DNA of 64,000 nucleotides from Brachypodius melanocephalos (taxonomy: Eukaryota; Chordata; Aves; Passeriformes; Pycnonotidae). The stretch's first letter is position 1. Each line of letters opens with the position of its first letter. The stretch covers positions 1,707,180 to 1,771,179 of the forward strand of contig VZSR01003807.1 in assembly GCA_013398615.1 (NCBI GenBank), written 5' to 3'. Below the pieces are notes generated by a model. The model had not been told where the DNA came from. It saw only the letters and a list, made by a program, of their open reading frames with translations, and made no database searches. Shown here in pieces: positions 10,701-23,470 of the stretch. A program made the translations under genes and the position numbers.

Positions 10701-13700
10701 TTTAGCTGTTGAGTAGTACCAGTATGTGAGCCTGGAGTTCTTACCTTCTTCGAGTTTCTGAAGCAGCCAGGCTGTAGAAAGCTCTGTGTAGCTGTGCCTT
10801 TCAGCAAGTTGTATTTGTTTATATCTAAACTGATTTAAGAGATATTATATTGGTGCTGGAATCTGGTTTTGGTGTTTTGGTTTGTTTTTTTTTTTTCTCC
10901 CAAGAGAAGATGATGAGCTCAGCCCATCTCTCTGTTTCAGAAGCTGAATTCTGCTTGCCAAACAACACACAATACAGCTTACCTCCTGTATTTACATAAG
11001 CTGAAGGAAGGTAAATCTGTGTCTTACCAGAGAGAGAGGAGTGGGGGAAGAATAGTGACAGGCTGCCTGTGTACCATGTGCTGATCTCTTTCTAATTAGA
11101 GGCATTGAGATGAGCTGGAGCCTGGCCTATCTCTCTAGCATGTGAACATTTGATAATGTTGTTTATAGACTTCCAGGGCTGGCAGACTTGTGCCTCTGTG
11201 CATGAGCCAAATGCTGGAACAAAAAGCCCCCCGATCAATCAGGAGTAGAAAGGCAGAGGATAGAAAGTGATGGCAGAGCAAGAGAGACAGAAATAAATTG
11301 AAGTGAAAGTAATAAAAATAGGGAATTTGGAGGGGATGAGAGTCATGATGTGAAAAAAAAAATTGGAAAGGAAAGTAGTACAACTCCTTGCCCTCTTGTG
11401 CTCTGTTTAGAACAGCAGAATTGGGTTTCTAATCACTGGTATTTGCATGGGCTTGGGGTTTCTTGATGCATGTCTATAAACTTGCACAAGGTCCCCTGCA
11501 GATTCCAGGCCATTAGCAGAACAGCAAAGGTTTGCTGCCAGAGAAGGAGAAGTCAATTCTGTTTCTAAACAGTTCAGAACCACTTTTTGCAGAGTCTGGT
11601 TCTGAAAAACAGTTTAACACAGTCTGAGGAGACCATAACAACTGGGTTTGTGGTTATTTGCCAGCTACCCCTTAACTTAAAATGCTCAGGGAGGAGGGCA
11701 CATTTTGCTTAAAAATTACTGTTTGCTTAGAGATTCGGTGTTTTCTCCACCATCTCTCTGAGAGTTAATAAATGATAATGATTATAATTTGTTGTAAGTT
11801 ATAATGACTGGGACAAGAAATTTGAGAATCTGAAGTAGTGTCACTTTAGACTTGTTCATGATGATTGGTGGGACTCGCTGAAAAAGAAACTGTATTTTGG
11901 AGAAAGTTGTATGTTGCTTTCCTCATCTTTTCTGGGTATAAAATTGTAAAACCACCATTGTAAAACTTCTAAGAGGTCTGTGACGGTTGTTACTCTGAAT
12001 TTCTTGGGAATTTAAGGTTGTATTTGAAAACATAAAAATGTGTTCTGGGTGGAGCAGGTGAGTTGCTGAGATTTTTAGGGTGAGTTTTGGCTTTCAGTGT
12101 ATTTTCTCATTCATGATCTGTTTAGGTGGTTAATGCCATGTTTAAATGCTTTGGACTATGTCATACTTGGATAGTTTGAGAGATGAAATGTCATCTGAGT
12201 AGCTGCATACCTTGGATTTATGAGAAGCTTTGTTTTCAGACACATATGTAAAAATCCTTAAATCCTCATATGATTTTTCCTTCTTTTATTTCACAGTCCA
12301 ATCTGAGTCTGGTTGTGCCAATGTCGTGTCTGCAGCTCCCTGCCTGGCGGAGCCACAGCAATATGAAGTACAGTTTGGACGATTACGCAATTTTCTGACA
12401 GGTAAATCAGGGAGCAAGGAAGAAGAAAGTAGCTGACTTTGAAATGACAAAAAATGGGTAAAGGGCAATATAATAAAATTCAAAATCATGTCTCTAACAA
12501 TGTTTTGATTTCTAGTTTTGAAATTTTAGTTAAAATAGAAATATTTCATTTTTCTTTTTGATTATTTTCTGTGTGCTGAATAGCTTTGAGTTTTGTAGAT
12601 AGCTGGCTCTTTGCCCCTTCTTATTCAAGCATTTGTCCTTTGTAGGTCTTCTAGACAAAACCCTATTTACACAGGACAGGAAGGAAAATTAGTGTTTTAT
12701 GTAAAAGGCAAGTAACTAAGAAATGACTGTTGTTCTCTGTTCCCCTAGTTTAATGTTTTTAATTTTATCCATAATTGGCTTGTTTTTATGATGGTCTGGA
12801 TTTTTAAGGGAGAATCTGTTCCCTTAAATTCAGTTATACTGGCTTTGAGACTGGAGCAATACAGCAAAGTAAAAAAATTCTTACTCAGTAACAATGCAGA
12901 AGGCAAATCATGACTTTTTTTAAAATAATTATTCAATAATTGTTTTTAAAAGATACTCTTGGGAATATCCTTATTTCTTCTATAAGTTCCCAACACGGGA
13001 AGAAGAAAGCAGGTAGAATTTTTAAAGAATAGTACCAAGGAAAGTGAAGTTGTCGCACACAGTATTTGTCCAGTGTAGGGATTTTATCCCAGTGTGCATA
13101 ACATATGAAGTATTGTTATTTCTGATAATTTTGGAAGGGAAGGGAGCAGGAAGGCAAAGGCAGAAAACAGTGAATTTTTGGAGCCTTGCTACCTACAGCA
13201 GTTCAATACCTTTGCACTTTAGTATTCGAAGTAAATCTTTATGGTTTAATAGATGTTTAGAAGTACGAAAGATCTGTTCAGTGCTTAATGAAGTGCTTGC
13301 TCAGTGCTTGATGAAGTGCTAGGTTTTGGTGTTCAGGTTGCCTTCTTTCATCTTTCTTGTCCCTCTCGCTCTAGTTCGATATCTTACACACATGAACTAC
13401 CTCTGTTTGTTCAAAGGAGTAGCTTGCCAACCAGCCACAAGGCACAGCAGGACACTTCCCATTTCTGTGATGCCTGCCCCACTGAGGACTGGGCAGGGGA
13501 TTAGTGACATGGAGTAACTTAACTAACTAGCCTTTAGTTCAACCAGCTGCTCAAAGCAAGGCAAGAGGAGGGTTTTGATCAGGTTGCTCAGAGCCTTCTC
13601 CAGTCAGGTTTAGAAAATCAAACACTCTGGAGACTGCTGTGCATCTCTGGGGCCCTGTTGCAATTCAGTGAAAATTTCCCTTGCAGCAGCTTGCCTGTTG

Positions 13701-16700
13701 GTTGTCCTTCCATTGAGCACCTCTGAGAAGAGGCTGGCTCCTTTTCCTGCATAATGTCCACTGGGTAGTGAAGACAAGCAGTTGAATACCCCTTTATTCT
13801 TCAGGCTAGACAGACCCAACTCCTGTAACCTCCTCATATGTTCCTAGGGAACATTTTCTTTGTTCCTGTTTCTGCCAACTTCCCATCTCTTCCCTTTTTC
13901 TCCTACTGCAAAGTTTCATTTTTGGACTAGTACACCTGAAGAAAAAAGAGACCTGCTGACTCCTTAGAGCTTTTACTATGCGCAGATCACTGTTTTCACT
14001 GGCTTTGACCCAGTTTCAGTGGTATAGGAAGGAGGGTGATGGTCAAGTGTGCAGATACATATGTATATGCTGCACACCACACATACTTTGTAGTTACTCC
14101 TGTAGAAATGAGAGAGGCACAGGATGGACTAGAAAAAGTCTGGAAGAGTGCTCAGCACAAATGAAAAATAAACTAATGGAAAGGGAGAAAAGAGAACATG
14201 CATTGGTGAGTGGCAGGAGGGAAGAGCATGTTGAAAAGCAGCAATGCCTTTTGCATTTTGAGGATCAGCAAATGTTTAAAGATCAGCAGTGCCTATTTGT
14301 TTTCCAGTAATTTGGACCATTTGGTCCTGTGGTAGTAACTCATTGTGGCCTTGTTTGTTGCTATGGTGTTCAGCAGGGCTCCACTCCTCACAGCTCCCTG
14401 CAGCTGGCAACCAGCCCCAGAGAAGCTGGAGAAGGAGGGGTGGAGCTGTTGCACAGATCAGCCTCTGCAAGGTACAGCACAGCCTAATCGGGGTTTGTTA
14501 CACTGTGTACTAAGAATTACTGCTGGGATTTGCCTTGGCAGAGAGAGAAAAGCATGTACATGAGCAGGCACAGAAATAAAACAAGAGCAGAGCATATTGA
14601 AGTACATTCTGGAAACTGTAGCTTCCTTTCTCCTGAAGACTAATCAGTTCCATCCAAAGCACCACACTCATGTTTTACTGAATCTGAGAGAAAAAAAGCC
14701 ACCAAAACTCAGGCCAGTCAAGCTAGGTAAATAATTAAATATTAATAATATTAATCTGGCTTAAACACTTAAAATATTCTTTTAAATATAAGTAATACAT
14801 TTTAAAGTTCATTTATCACAATAAAAGTAGGGCACAAAGGACATACTATTTCTCTTGAAAGAAATGGGGAAAATTCAACTGTCATGTATTTTATGAGGTA
14901 GTATATTTTTAGCTGTCCCACACCTGAAAAGAATTTTGAAATATCTGCATATTGTTCTGACAAGATACCTCACTGAAGTAGTAATCTCTGTTGTGCTTCC
15001 TTTAGGTGACAGAAGAGGTTCGCTTAGATGTGCCAACAAATGTCTCTTTTTGCTTGCTCTCTGATGTCACTGTCAAGGCTTTCTCAGTCATCATCCTTGC
15101 TCTATTTTATTCCCAGTAGGAAGTGATTTGAGAAGTCATTCAAAGTTTGTTGTTGTTTTTTTATATAGATTCAGATTCTCAGCACAGCCATGAAGTGATG
15201 CCTCTTCTATATCCCCTCTTCGTCTACCTCCATCTGAACATGGTCCAGAATGGCCTAAAAAGCACAGTGGACAGTTTTTACAGCCGCTTCCATGGCATGT
15301 TCTTGCAGAACGCCAGCCAGAAGGATATCATTGAACAGTTGCAGACTACCATGACTATTCAAGATATCCTGTCCAACTTGAAGCTCCGGGCTTTTCTGGA
15401 CAACAAATACGTCATCCGCCTTCAAGAGGACAGCTACAACTACCTTCTTCGCTACCTCCAAAGTGACAACAACAACGCCCTGTGCAAAGTCCTGACCTTG
15501 CACATTCACCTGGATGTGCAGCCCGCCAAGAGGACTGACTACCAACTCTATGCCGGTGGGAGCTCCTCACGCAACGAGAGCAACGGCCTGGAACCCAGTG
15601 ACGTGCCAGCTTCCATTCTGCAGAACGAGGCAGCGCTGGATTTACTGCAGGACAGCATTAAACGTGTCAAGGATGGGCCCCCTTCCTTAACCACCATCTG
15701 CTTCTATGCCTTCTATAACACGGAGCAGTTGCTGAACACTGCAGAGATTTCACCAAACAGCAAGCTGCTCGCTGCTGGGTTCGATAATTCATGTGTGAAG
15801 CTGTGGAGCCTGCGCTCCAGGAAGTTGAAATCTGAGCCCCACCTTGTTGATGTGTCCCGCATCCGTTTGGCTTGTGACATTCTGGATGAGGAGGTCTGGA
15901 TACCCTTTTTTCCCCCATTGTTCCCCTTCTGCTGACCTGTTTTGAACATAGATTGTTGAGTATCTAGTAATGTCTTAGGGAACTCTGAGACTGTTGCACA
16001 ACCTGTCTGCCATGATACACAGATTTTATAACCTACTCTCATCCTTGTTCTTCCCTGCAGTGGTTGTAAATACTAAACTGAGGTGTAATGAGTCTGTGCT
16101 TAGGTCATAGTTTGTTAGTCCTAGGTGCTGACCCCTGCTTCGTCCAGCTGTCCTTGAACAGATAACAGTAGACAGGCAGCCCAGAAAGGACTAGAGTAGG
16201 CTCCCTTCCCTGAGGAGCATGGAGCCTTCTTTGGGATGGGAAGATGAAACAAGGCAATACGGGCAATGAAAACACAGGGCAAAATGAAAACGAGAAGGAA
16301 AGTAGCTCAGAATGACCAGGCAGAACAGTGGAGAGAAGGGCAGAGACACAGGAAGAGGAAAATAGAGACATAGTAAGGAAAGAGCTAAAGTCTGATCAGA
16401 TGCCTGTCTGCAAAACTGTATTTCAGGTATCACCTTCATTTACCAGAGGTTAAGAGTTATGGAAAAATTATGCAAAATGTCTCTTTTAAGGAATCTGAGA
16501 CATTAGACATAGAAACTTAAGAGGCTTCCTACTCCAGACTGCTGGAGACAGGGAAAGAGATGTGTGTACTTTCACTTCACGTGCAATGCTAGATGGCATC
16601 TTCTTCTTGACCTTTTTTTTTCTTTCTAGTCACACCCTTCCTTCCCTCTGCACACAACTGCCCAAGTCGCAGCTTATGTCTGGTTAGAGATCAAAATTTT

Positions 16701-19700
16701 GACTCTTCTGTTGTTTAATCACTCTTCTCCTTAAAAAAAAAAACTCACTTGTTCTTGTGTTGTTTAGCAGGAGAGACACCCTTTTTTTCACTGTTTTTTC
16801 TTCTAAAAAATACTTAGTGGCAAGGTTCTATTTATTTTGGAAGAGTGCCCAGAGCTTGGTGTATTCAGGGATCTATGATTACGGATTGCATTGTTAAACA
16901 GCTTGAGAAAAGAGGCAGGCATCAGGGTGAGACAGCACAGCAGCATGTTCACTGCTTCTCAGGTTAACCCTTTTTGCAGAGTGAGCAGGTAAGTGGTTCA
17001 GACTAGCCCAAAATGGAGCTGTGGACTTGTTTTCATTATAAACTGCAAGAGTTCATAGGGCATGTGACTACTGTGTATTGCCCATCATGGGAGCCAAATG
17101 TCAGCAACCTGCAACAGAGGAGAATTTGTCTGGTAAATCAGCAGGTCACTTTCTTTGGCTCTGGACTGTGGAAAAGTGCGATATTACCAGGTTATCAAGA
17201 GCGCGTGTATTAGCTTTCTTTGGAAGGTAATCATAGACTTGGGTATTGTACATGTAATAGGAGATAGCCATGGAATCCTGAATGCAAATGGCTTTTGGTG
17301 GCTATTAGATGTTTTGTCTGCCCTGCAGTTTTTGTGCACAGGTCTAAAGCCAAAAACTAGTCAAAAACCAGCACAGATCAAACAGCACATCATTGCCCTG
17401 AGTAATTTCCACCGCTGACAAAACAAATAGTGGCCTGAGCAGGAGTTCAGAGTTGAGGGAGGATACCAATACCAGCCTGAACACAAACTTGGTTACCAAA
17501 TGCCTTTCATAAACGAATGCCCCTTGATTATGAGGAGATAAATTCAGTTATCTGGGAACCATAAGTGAAAATACACAGGCACCCACAGTGTTGCAAGTGG
17601 GAACAGGCCAGCACTTGCTTTGATGCCATGGGAGAGGAAGCCAAAGATCCCAAGACCAAAGAAGAGTACCTTGACTGGGCTGCAGCTCCGTGTGAGCCAG
17701 GGCTGTATTTCAAATTGTCACTGCAGTCTGATCAGTAGCAATTCACAGGGATAAAGCTGATACAAACTTGGACAAAGAACAAAAATTCTGGACGTGCTTT
17801 GACATTATTTCTGTGAGTTCCATAGAATAACTTGTGAGGATGTTAAATTTTGGTTCGGTTGATTTCTGTATTGTTTAATTAGCTTTGCATAATGTATTTA
17901 AATAGTAATGCATTAAATAAGCAGTCTTCAACCTGTTCCTTTGTTTTCTGCAAGGAAACAGATCCTTTTATGAAGTCATAAAGGTCTAAAATCGTGCTTG
18001 TTTCAGTGGATGTTGTTCAAGTTGGCACTAAAGCGTCTCTGTTGAGTTTATTAATTCTTCTTGTTAAGGGGTGTGTATACATATATAAATGAGGTTGAGA
18101 CTTAGCAAATGTGTTAGAACATTTTTCCTAGTCCATGTTCCATGTGAAGCTTTTGTGTTAGTAAGGTCAAAATCATCTTCTAGGTGTAGTTTTACTAAAT
18201 TTTGCTCAGTGTAGTGCTGCAGTGTACTTCACTAGTATAGTCTTGCTTCTTGCAAATAAGAGAGACTTACTATTTTGGGATACAGTAATTCTGTTTTCTT
18301 TATAGTAGCATCTCACAAATGCCACTTTATAGTCTCTCTTTGGGTCCAGTATAAACATGGATGTATTGTCTGTCTCTTTGCAATTTTACCATGCTCATTG
18401 CTGGTACTCCATAAATTAATATCGGAAAATAATGCTGTGTTCCAAGCCACGATAGTGCCAGCCTTTAAATCCTGTGAAGACTGACTTGACCCCCTTTAGC
18501 TCTGCTTCTAAGTTCTGCTTTTAAGTGGCAGTGGTCCTTCAAGTGGTAGTGAGTGGAGATGATGCTGACACCTTGTTTGATGGCAGATGGGAGGGAATTA
18601 GGGAAGGAGCAGTAAAAAATGTCCTGCAAAGAGAGCCATCCTTTCTCATCGTTCCCTGATAGGGCATCTCTGCTGTAGGCAGATAAGAGATCTTCCCTTC
18701 TGATATCTTAAAAGCACTGCAAGATGAGAGAGATGATGATATCCAGGAAAACCTGGGTACTGGTTAGAAAAAAAAAAAAAAAAAAGGAATGTGAGATTAT
18801 GGCTTGTTTTTCTTTGAGGCTATCATTGTTGCTTTTTGAGGCTTGGTGGCTGCACTTGCAGCTGCCTTGCTAATCTGGTCAGCAGACTGACTTGGATAGG
18901 GAGGAAACTGAAAACTGGTGACTCAGAAGCATTATAGATGTACTGTTTTCAGTGAGCTATGACAGGAGTGTGCAGTTTTGCTAAATGGGTGTCAAACAGA
19001 AAGATAAGATTTGCTACCTGTGACCATATAGGAGTGTGGGTTTCAATGCTGCAGAAGGTGGTGTCAAATCTCCTGGGACTGTAATACAAGGAGGGAAGAG
19101 GAGGTGCTTGCAGACATCCTAAGTAGCCTTGTATTTGAATGCACAAAATTAAGTACATGGACTTGCAGGATTTGCAGAAACTATAGTACAATACAGGCAG
19201 CTTGAATGGGCTCCCACTGGTAGCTTGTCAGGAATCTTATGGTCATAATTAAACAGTATAAAATGCCATTCTCCTTTAATGTGATAACACAGCCTAGAGA
19301 TGCTTGGATTCCAGTAAGCCATGCTCTATCTGAGGCAGAAAAGCAATTTGAATAAGAATGGGAGTTTGCATGCCAGAGCCTGCAGTTTCTCTCTGCCTCA
19401 CCTCCATCGCAGAGATGAAGTTGGCTTCCAGCCGCATCATAAAGCTCCCATGGGCACTGACTATGAAGAGAAGCAGCCTTGCTAAATATGGCTCGCTGCC
19501 TAATATGTAACATGCTGCAGAGATGGAGAAAGGCAAGGAGATAGCCAAGTCAGAGTTTGCTCACCTCCAGCCTGAAATTTGAAACCACTGGAGGAGAAGC
19601 ACTTTCCCGGCTATTGATAAGTCTGAAGTTAAGCTGTCTGTGGGTCCTGAGGTCAGGGAATGGGAGATAGAGAGCTGCTTACAACACACCGACTTCTGCT

Positions 19701-21743
19701 CTGACTTCTGCTGGTTGTCAACAGTCCAGCAGCCCTGGGGAATTGGGTTTCCTCTCGGGGCAGGAAGTGCTCCTTCTGCAGGAAATGGGCCTAAGATGAT
19801 AACTGTTAAAGGGGCTGCTCACAAACAAAAGGATGTTGTGTTGAATTTGATGTGCAGAGATTGTCTGTGAATGAGTGTTACTGACTCAGTACTGAGGAAA
19901 AATGTCTGCCTGACAGCCCTGAGGAAAGGTGGTCTCAAGCTACTACACAGGTGCACCCCAAGCAAGGGCTATCTTGCACTGTCAGTGAGACCTCAGCTTG
20001 TCAGGCAAGGACACTTCTGAGATCTGTTGAACTCTGTATAGTGTATAGCCTTTGAGTGTCAAGAGGTGCTACCTGAGCAGGCTTTTAGAGACTCTTAGCT
20101 TCCATCGGGAGATTCCTTTAGCACAGCTCACTGAATAGGCTTTAAACACAAAAGCCTTTACTTGTTGACTGTCTGCCCTGGTACTTGAATTGGAGAATAA
20201 CAGGATAGAAAGGTTTCCAGTGCCATCCTTTTTGTGATTGTTCATCTTCTCCTACACCAAAATAGATACATTGACCTAAATAAGGTGCATATTCTTGCTA
20301 TTCTTGAAGGCTGTTCTAGGAGGGTGAGGATGTGAAAGCATCCTGATGGAGCTTGCAGAGAGAAATAGATGTTAGAGCTTTGCTGGGTTTCTGTTCACAT
20401 TCAGGGTTAAGAATGAATATTAAGTAGACAACTTGTCAAATATGCTTTGTCTTTCCAGCTCCTGCCTTTTGTTTAAGACATCTGTGATTGTTTCCCTCTA
20501 CTGTGAGATTCACTTCCAACAATGACCACATAAAAAGAGTATATGCCAAGATCTGTTTTCAGCATCTTAGCCAAATGTTTTTAGTAGCGTGGATAGATAC
20601 TGTGCACGTGGTTTTAGCAAAAGGAAAAATGTCATTAAATATTTTTTCCTCTCTGTGCCCACAGTCTCAGGTTAAGATGCCTTCTGGACTGAGCATAAGG
20701 CTACCAAAATTAAAGATAATGCCTTTATAGAATGTCTTATCTCACCATCTCTTTCAGTATTCACATAGAGCAAATGCACCAGCAATGTTTGTGTCTCAGA
20801 GTTGCACAAACTGTGCCACATCTAAAGTAAATAATCTAACTCCTTCTGTATTGATACCCTCCTGGTTTCCTTATGGAGGTTTTTATATTTGTGGAATGGA
20901 TAAACATGTATTCCTTCCCTGTTTATTTTTCTTCTTCATGACCAGGAGGAAGAGGATGACAACGCAGGCACAGAAATGAAGATCCTGAGAGGACACTGTG
21001 GACCTGTGTATAGCACAAGGTTCCTTTCAGACAGTTCAGGGCTCTTGTCTTGTTCTGAGGACATGTCCATCAGATACTGGGACCTCGGAAGTTTTACAAA
21101 CACTGTGTTGTACCAAGGACATGCCTATCCTGTCTGGGATTTGGATATTAGCCCCTGCAGCCTGTACTTTGCCAGCGGTTCCCATGATCGCACTGCAAGG
21201 CTCTGGTCGTTCGATCGGACGTACCCGCTGCGAATATACGCGGGCCATTTGGCGGACGTGGACTGCATCAAGTTCCACCCCAATTCCAACTACTTAGCGA
21301 CGGGCTCCACGGACAAAACCGTGCGCCTGTGGAGCACTCAGCAGGGCAACTCGGTGCGGCTTTTCACCGGGCACCGGGGCCCTGTGCTGGCGCTCGCATT
21401 TTCCCCCAACGGTAAGTACCTGGCATCGGCAGGTGAAGACCAGCGGCTGAAGCTCTGGGACTTGGCATCAGGAACTCTCTACAAAGAACTGAGGGGACAC
21501 ACAGACAATATAACCAGTCTTACTTTCAGCCCTGACAGTAGTTTAATTGCTTCAGCGTCAATGGACAATTCAGTCCGGGTCTGGGACATCCGGAACACTT
21601 ACTGCAATGCCCCTGCGGATGGGTCTTCCAGTGAACTGGTTGGTGTATATACCGGACAGATGAATAATGTACTGAGCGTACAGTTTATGGCCTGTAATCT
21701 TCTTCTAGTGACTGGAATTGCACAAGAAAATCAGGAACATTAA
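7598..21743 (+). CDS. TAF5L: TAF5L, SAGA/PCAF-complex WD40 subunit (complete)
   Basis: TAF5L (PAF65-beta) is the TAF5 paralogue that scaffolds the SAGA/PCAF histone-acetyltransferase co-activator with TAF6L in the nucleus. Four coding exons join without frame error: 7598-7739, 12297-12401, 15169-15893 and 20946-21743, giving 1,770 nt and 589 residues, the same length as the human protein. The N-terminal half matches the TAF5 NTD2 helical domain (for example LYPLFVYLHLNMVQN, then FYSRFHGMF). The C-terminal half has WD40 repeats, with dipeptides visible in KLWS (about residue 294), RYWD (about 367), two RLWS, KLWD and RVWD. The start MKRVRTEQIQMAVSCYLKRR is family-typical and is the first ATG of its exon. 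The exon 4 donor (GAG|GTCTGG) is weak. All residues looked intact; I saw no frameshift or premature stop. Confidence 0.97.
7740..12296 (+). other. TAF5L: TAF5L intron 2
   Basis: 4.6 kb intron. The only recognisable repeat is a short CR1 3'-end fragment near 9515-9600. The rest shows no gene-like reading frame, RNA or clear repeat. Confidence 0.8.
9515..9600 (-). mobile_element. CR1 LINE 3'-end fragment
   Basis: The phrase GGGGACCTTGGAAGATGATC followed by TGGTCCAACC is the reverse complement of the conserved CR1 3' terminus. Only about 85 bp are recognisable, so this is a heavily truncated relic in TAF5L intron 2. Confidence 0.6.
12297..12401 (+). CDS. TAF5L: TAF5L coding exon 2
   Basis: 105 nt, entering and leaving in phase 1, encoding VQSESGCANVVSAAPCLAEP and then QQYEVQFGRLRNFLT. 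The acceptor is TTTTATTTCACAG and the donor is GTAAATC. Confidence 0.96.
13278..13323. repeat. 23-bp tandem duplication
   Basis: Two adjacent 23-bp units (13278-13300, 13301-13323) share TCAGTGCTT.ATGAAGTGCT with three differences. Local slippage duplication in TAF5L intron 3. Confidence 0.75.
13525..13855 (-). mobile_element. Old CR1 LINE relic
   Basis: Diverged reverse-oriented CR1 3' region: CAGGTTGCTCAGAGCCTTCT, GAGCACCTCTGAGAAGAGGC and TGGCTCCTTTTCC are CR1 hallmarks in the expected order, ending near TAACCTCCTCATATGTTCC. Many substitutions suggest an old insertion. Confidence 0.75.
15169..15893 (+). CDS. TAF5L: TAF5L coding exon 3 (NTD2 and first WD repeat)
   Basis: 725 nt encoding residues 83-324: the TAF5 NTD2-like helical domain and the first WD40 repeat. 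The acceptor is TTTTTTATATAG. The donor GAG|GTCTGG keeps the G at +5 but lacks the usual purine at +3; it is chosen because it joins an acidic run (CDILDEE) to the acidic run opening the next exon, with the family's exact length. Confidence 0.94.
15894..20945 (+). other. TAF5L: TAF5L intron 4
   Basis: 5.1 kb intron, the largest of the well-defined TAF5L introns. It contains an A-tract at about 18768-18785 and pyrimidine-rich stretches, but I recognised no gene, structured RNA or transposon. Confidence 0.8.
20946..21743 (+). CDS. TAF5L: TAF5L coding exon 4 (WD40 propeller, stop)
   Basis: Encodes residues 325-589, from an acidic start (EEEDDNAGTEMKILRGH) through five further WD-type blades to the terminal ITGIAQ-like tail ending NQEH and a TAA stop at 21741-21743. 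The acceptor is CTTCTTCATGACCAG. WD signatures include GHAYPVWDLDIS and GHTDNITSLTFSP. Confidence 0.97.
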   Translation, partial: EEEDDNAGTEMKILRGHCGPVYSTRFLSDSSGLLSCSEDMSIRYWDLGSFTNTVLYQGHAYPVWDLDISPCSLYFASGSHDRTARLWSFDRTYPLRIYAGHLADVDCIKFHPNSNYLATGSTDKTVRLWSTQQGNSVRLFTGHRGPVLALAFSPNGKYLASAGEDQRLKLWDLASGTLYKELRGHTDNITSLTFSPDSSLIASASMDNSVRVWDIRNTYCNAPADGSSSELVGVYTGQMNNVLSVQFMACNLLLVTGIAQENQEH

Positions 21744-22940
21744 TTCTGCTTTTTGTCTTAGGGAAGTGGGTGGGTGTCTTGAATGCCAGAGTCCATTGCA
21801 AGCTGAGATTACTGACTGTGAAACACTTTTCTTCCTCTGCCCCCTTAAAAGTCATGTTCCGAGTGATGCAAATGCTTTAAGATGTCACAAAAATGCCTGT
21901 GCTGTTGAACAGAATAAGGAAAAAAAGGAGGATTGATGAAAATACATATACATTCTAATTTTGTACTTGTAGGAATGGGAAAAAGGGGAGTAAATCCACT
22001 AGCTTGGAGAAACTGAAAGCCTGGTCCAGACAAGTGAAACTGCCAACCAGATAAGATAAGCTGGTGACCTGCACTTAAATATCCTTCATTGATTGATGGA
22101 CACATCTTACCTACTGTTAATTTGGCTTGAGTGTGTGGAGAACTACTGGCCCAGTGGTTTTTGTTTTGTTTTGCCTTTGCTTTCCTGGTATTGCAGAGGA
22201 CCAGCATTTTTAAGACCCTTCTATTAAAAGAACATTATGTATTTTCTACAGTGATAGTGGTCCTAAATATTTCAGCTCCCTATAGCACTTCTGGAATATT
22301 TTGGATTAAGTAAGTAGAAAATACCCTTGATCTTTTTTAGTAAGGGCAAGGAAGTCTGACCTCAGTTGGGGCCCATCTCTGCATTGTTGTTTGGGTTTGG
22401 TTCTTGGTACTAGCTGTGATTATGTGTATTTATGTTCCATTAATTAGGAAATTTTCTGACTCTGGTTGCACTGTGTTTTGAGGATGGGAGGACAGTGGGG
22501 ACAAGAGTGGTGGCTTTAAGGATAATGAACAACTTGCCTTGGAGGGAGGGCACCATGGAACAGAACCAGCCAAGCTTGGACTCCTAATGGAAACAGGGCA
22601 TGGCAACCCACCACTGCACCTCACAGAAAGATTTCCGTAAATGGAAGTTGGCAGTCTAGGGAGAGTGGGATGAGGAGAAACACACAAAGTGACATGGGAA
22701 AAAGTAGTATTACTAAATTATTGTGTGTACACAAAGGCAGCTCTGCCAGTGTTGGATTTTTCTCAAATGTTGCAATACCGGTTTCATGAACAGTTTGTGA
22801 GATAAATCATCAGCATTTACAAGGATCTGCAGAAAAAGCACGTTCTAGTTTGTCATTTGGAGAGATTAAATATTTCTGCTTTCTGGAAAGAGTTATTTTG
22901 TATTTTGTTTTCTATTAAAAGCATTTAGTTTAAAAAGAAA

Positions 22941-22946
22941 AATAAA
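22941..22946 (+). terminator. TAF5L: Alternative TAF5L polyadenylation signal
   Basis: AATAAA in an A/T-rich context 1.2 kb after the TAF5L stop, followed by TTGTTTGGTC, a GT-rich downstream element. Could give a shorter transcript. Confidence 0.3.
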
Positions 22947-23447
22947 AATTGTTTGGTCCCTTTCTGGGAAGTTTGCTCTGACTTGTATGAGAAGAAGAGA
23001 GCAGCAGCTTCCCCTACGCTGCTTGAGCCAGACCCCACTTGGAGGCTGAATGTGGTTGTCTCGCTCACTTGGTGCTGTTTTGATGTCACCCTACTTGCTT
23101 TCCACAAAGCTGATGGGACATGTCGTGGCGTGGGATATTGATACAGCTTTGTAGGTCAGCTGATATGTATGTGGAGGATCTAGGTATCCCCTGAAGTTAA
23201 CACTCTGCACCAGAAGGCCTCATTCTGTAGCACTACGTGACCTTTACTTTGTGGCTTGATCTTTCAAAATGGCTCTTCCAAGCAGATGTCTTCTAGACCA
23301 GCTGTAGGTATTAAATGATAATTCCCATCAGCTTCCCTCAGCCCTTCTGGATTTTCTTGAGAAAATTCTCTTAAACATCTAAACAATCTTAAGAGTTTGG
23401 ACAACAACTCACAGTTGCCATTTTATTTTATTATGTATTTACAAAAC

Positions 23448-23453
23448 AATAAA
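23448..23453 (+). terminator. TAF5L: Candidate TAF5L polyadenylation signal
   Basis: AATAAA about 1.7 kb after the stop, preceded by a T-rich stretch and followed within about 30 nt by GT-containing sequence. An alternative AATAAA lies at 22941-22946. Confidence 0.4.
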
Positions 23454-23470
23454 GTACAAAAATCTTTCAC

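Larger units (their letters stand above)
12402..15168 (+). other. TAF5L: TAF5L intron 3
   Basis: 2.8 kb intron holding a 23-bp tandem duplication (13278-13323) and an old minus-oriented CR1 relic (about 13525-13855). Nothing else was recognised. Confidence 0.8.
21744..23470 (+). other. TAF5L: TAF5L 3' UTR (probable extent)
   Basis: Sequence after the TAF5L stop with no coding potential recognised. The mRNA 3' end could be at the AATAAA at 22941-22946 or, more likely given the context, at 23448-23453. The boundary is inferred. Confidence 0.45.

Noticed and set aside
18768..18785. Poly-A tract as a sign of a processed pseudogene
   Set aside because: No upstream coding similarity, poly(A) signal or target-site duplication was seen.
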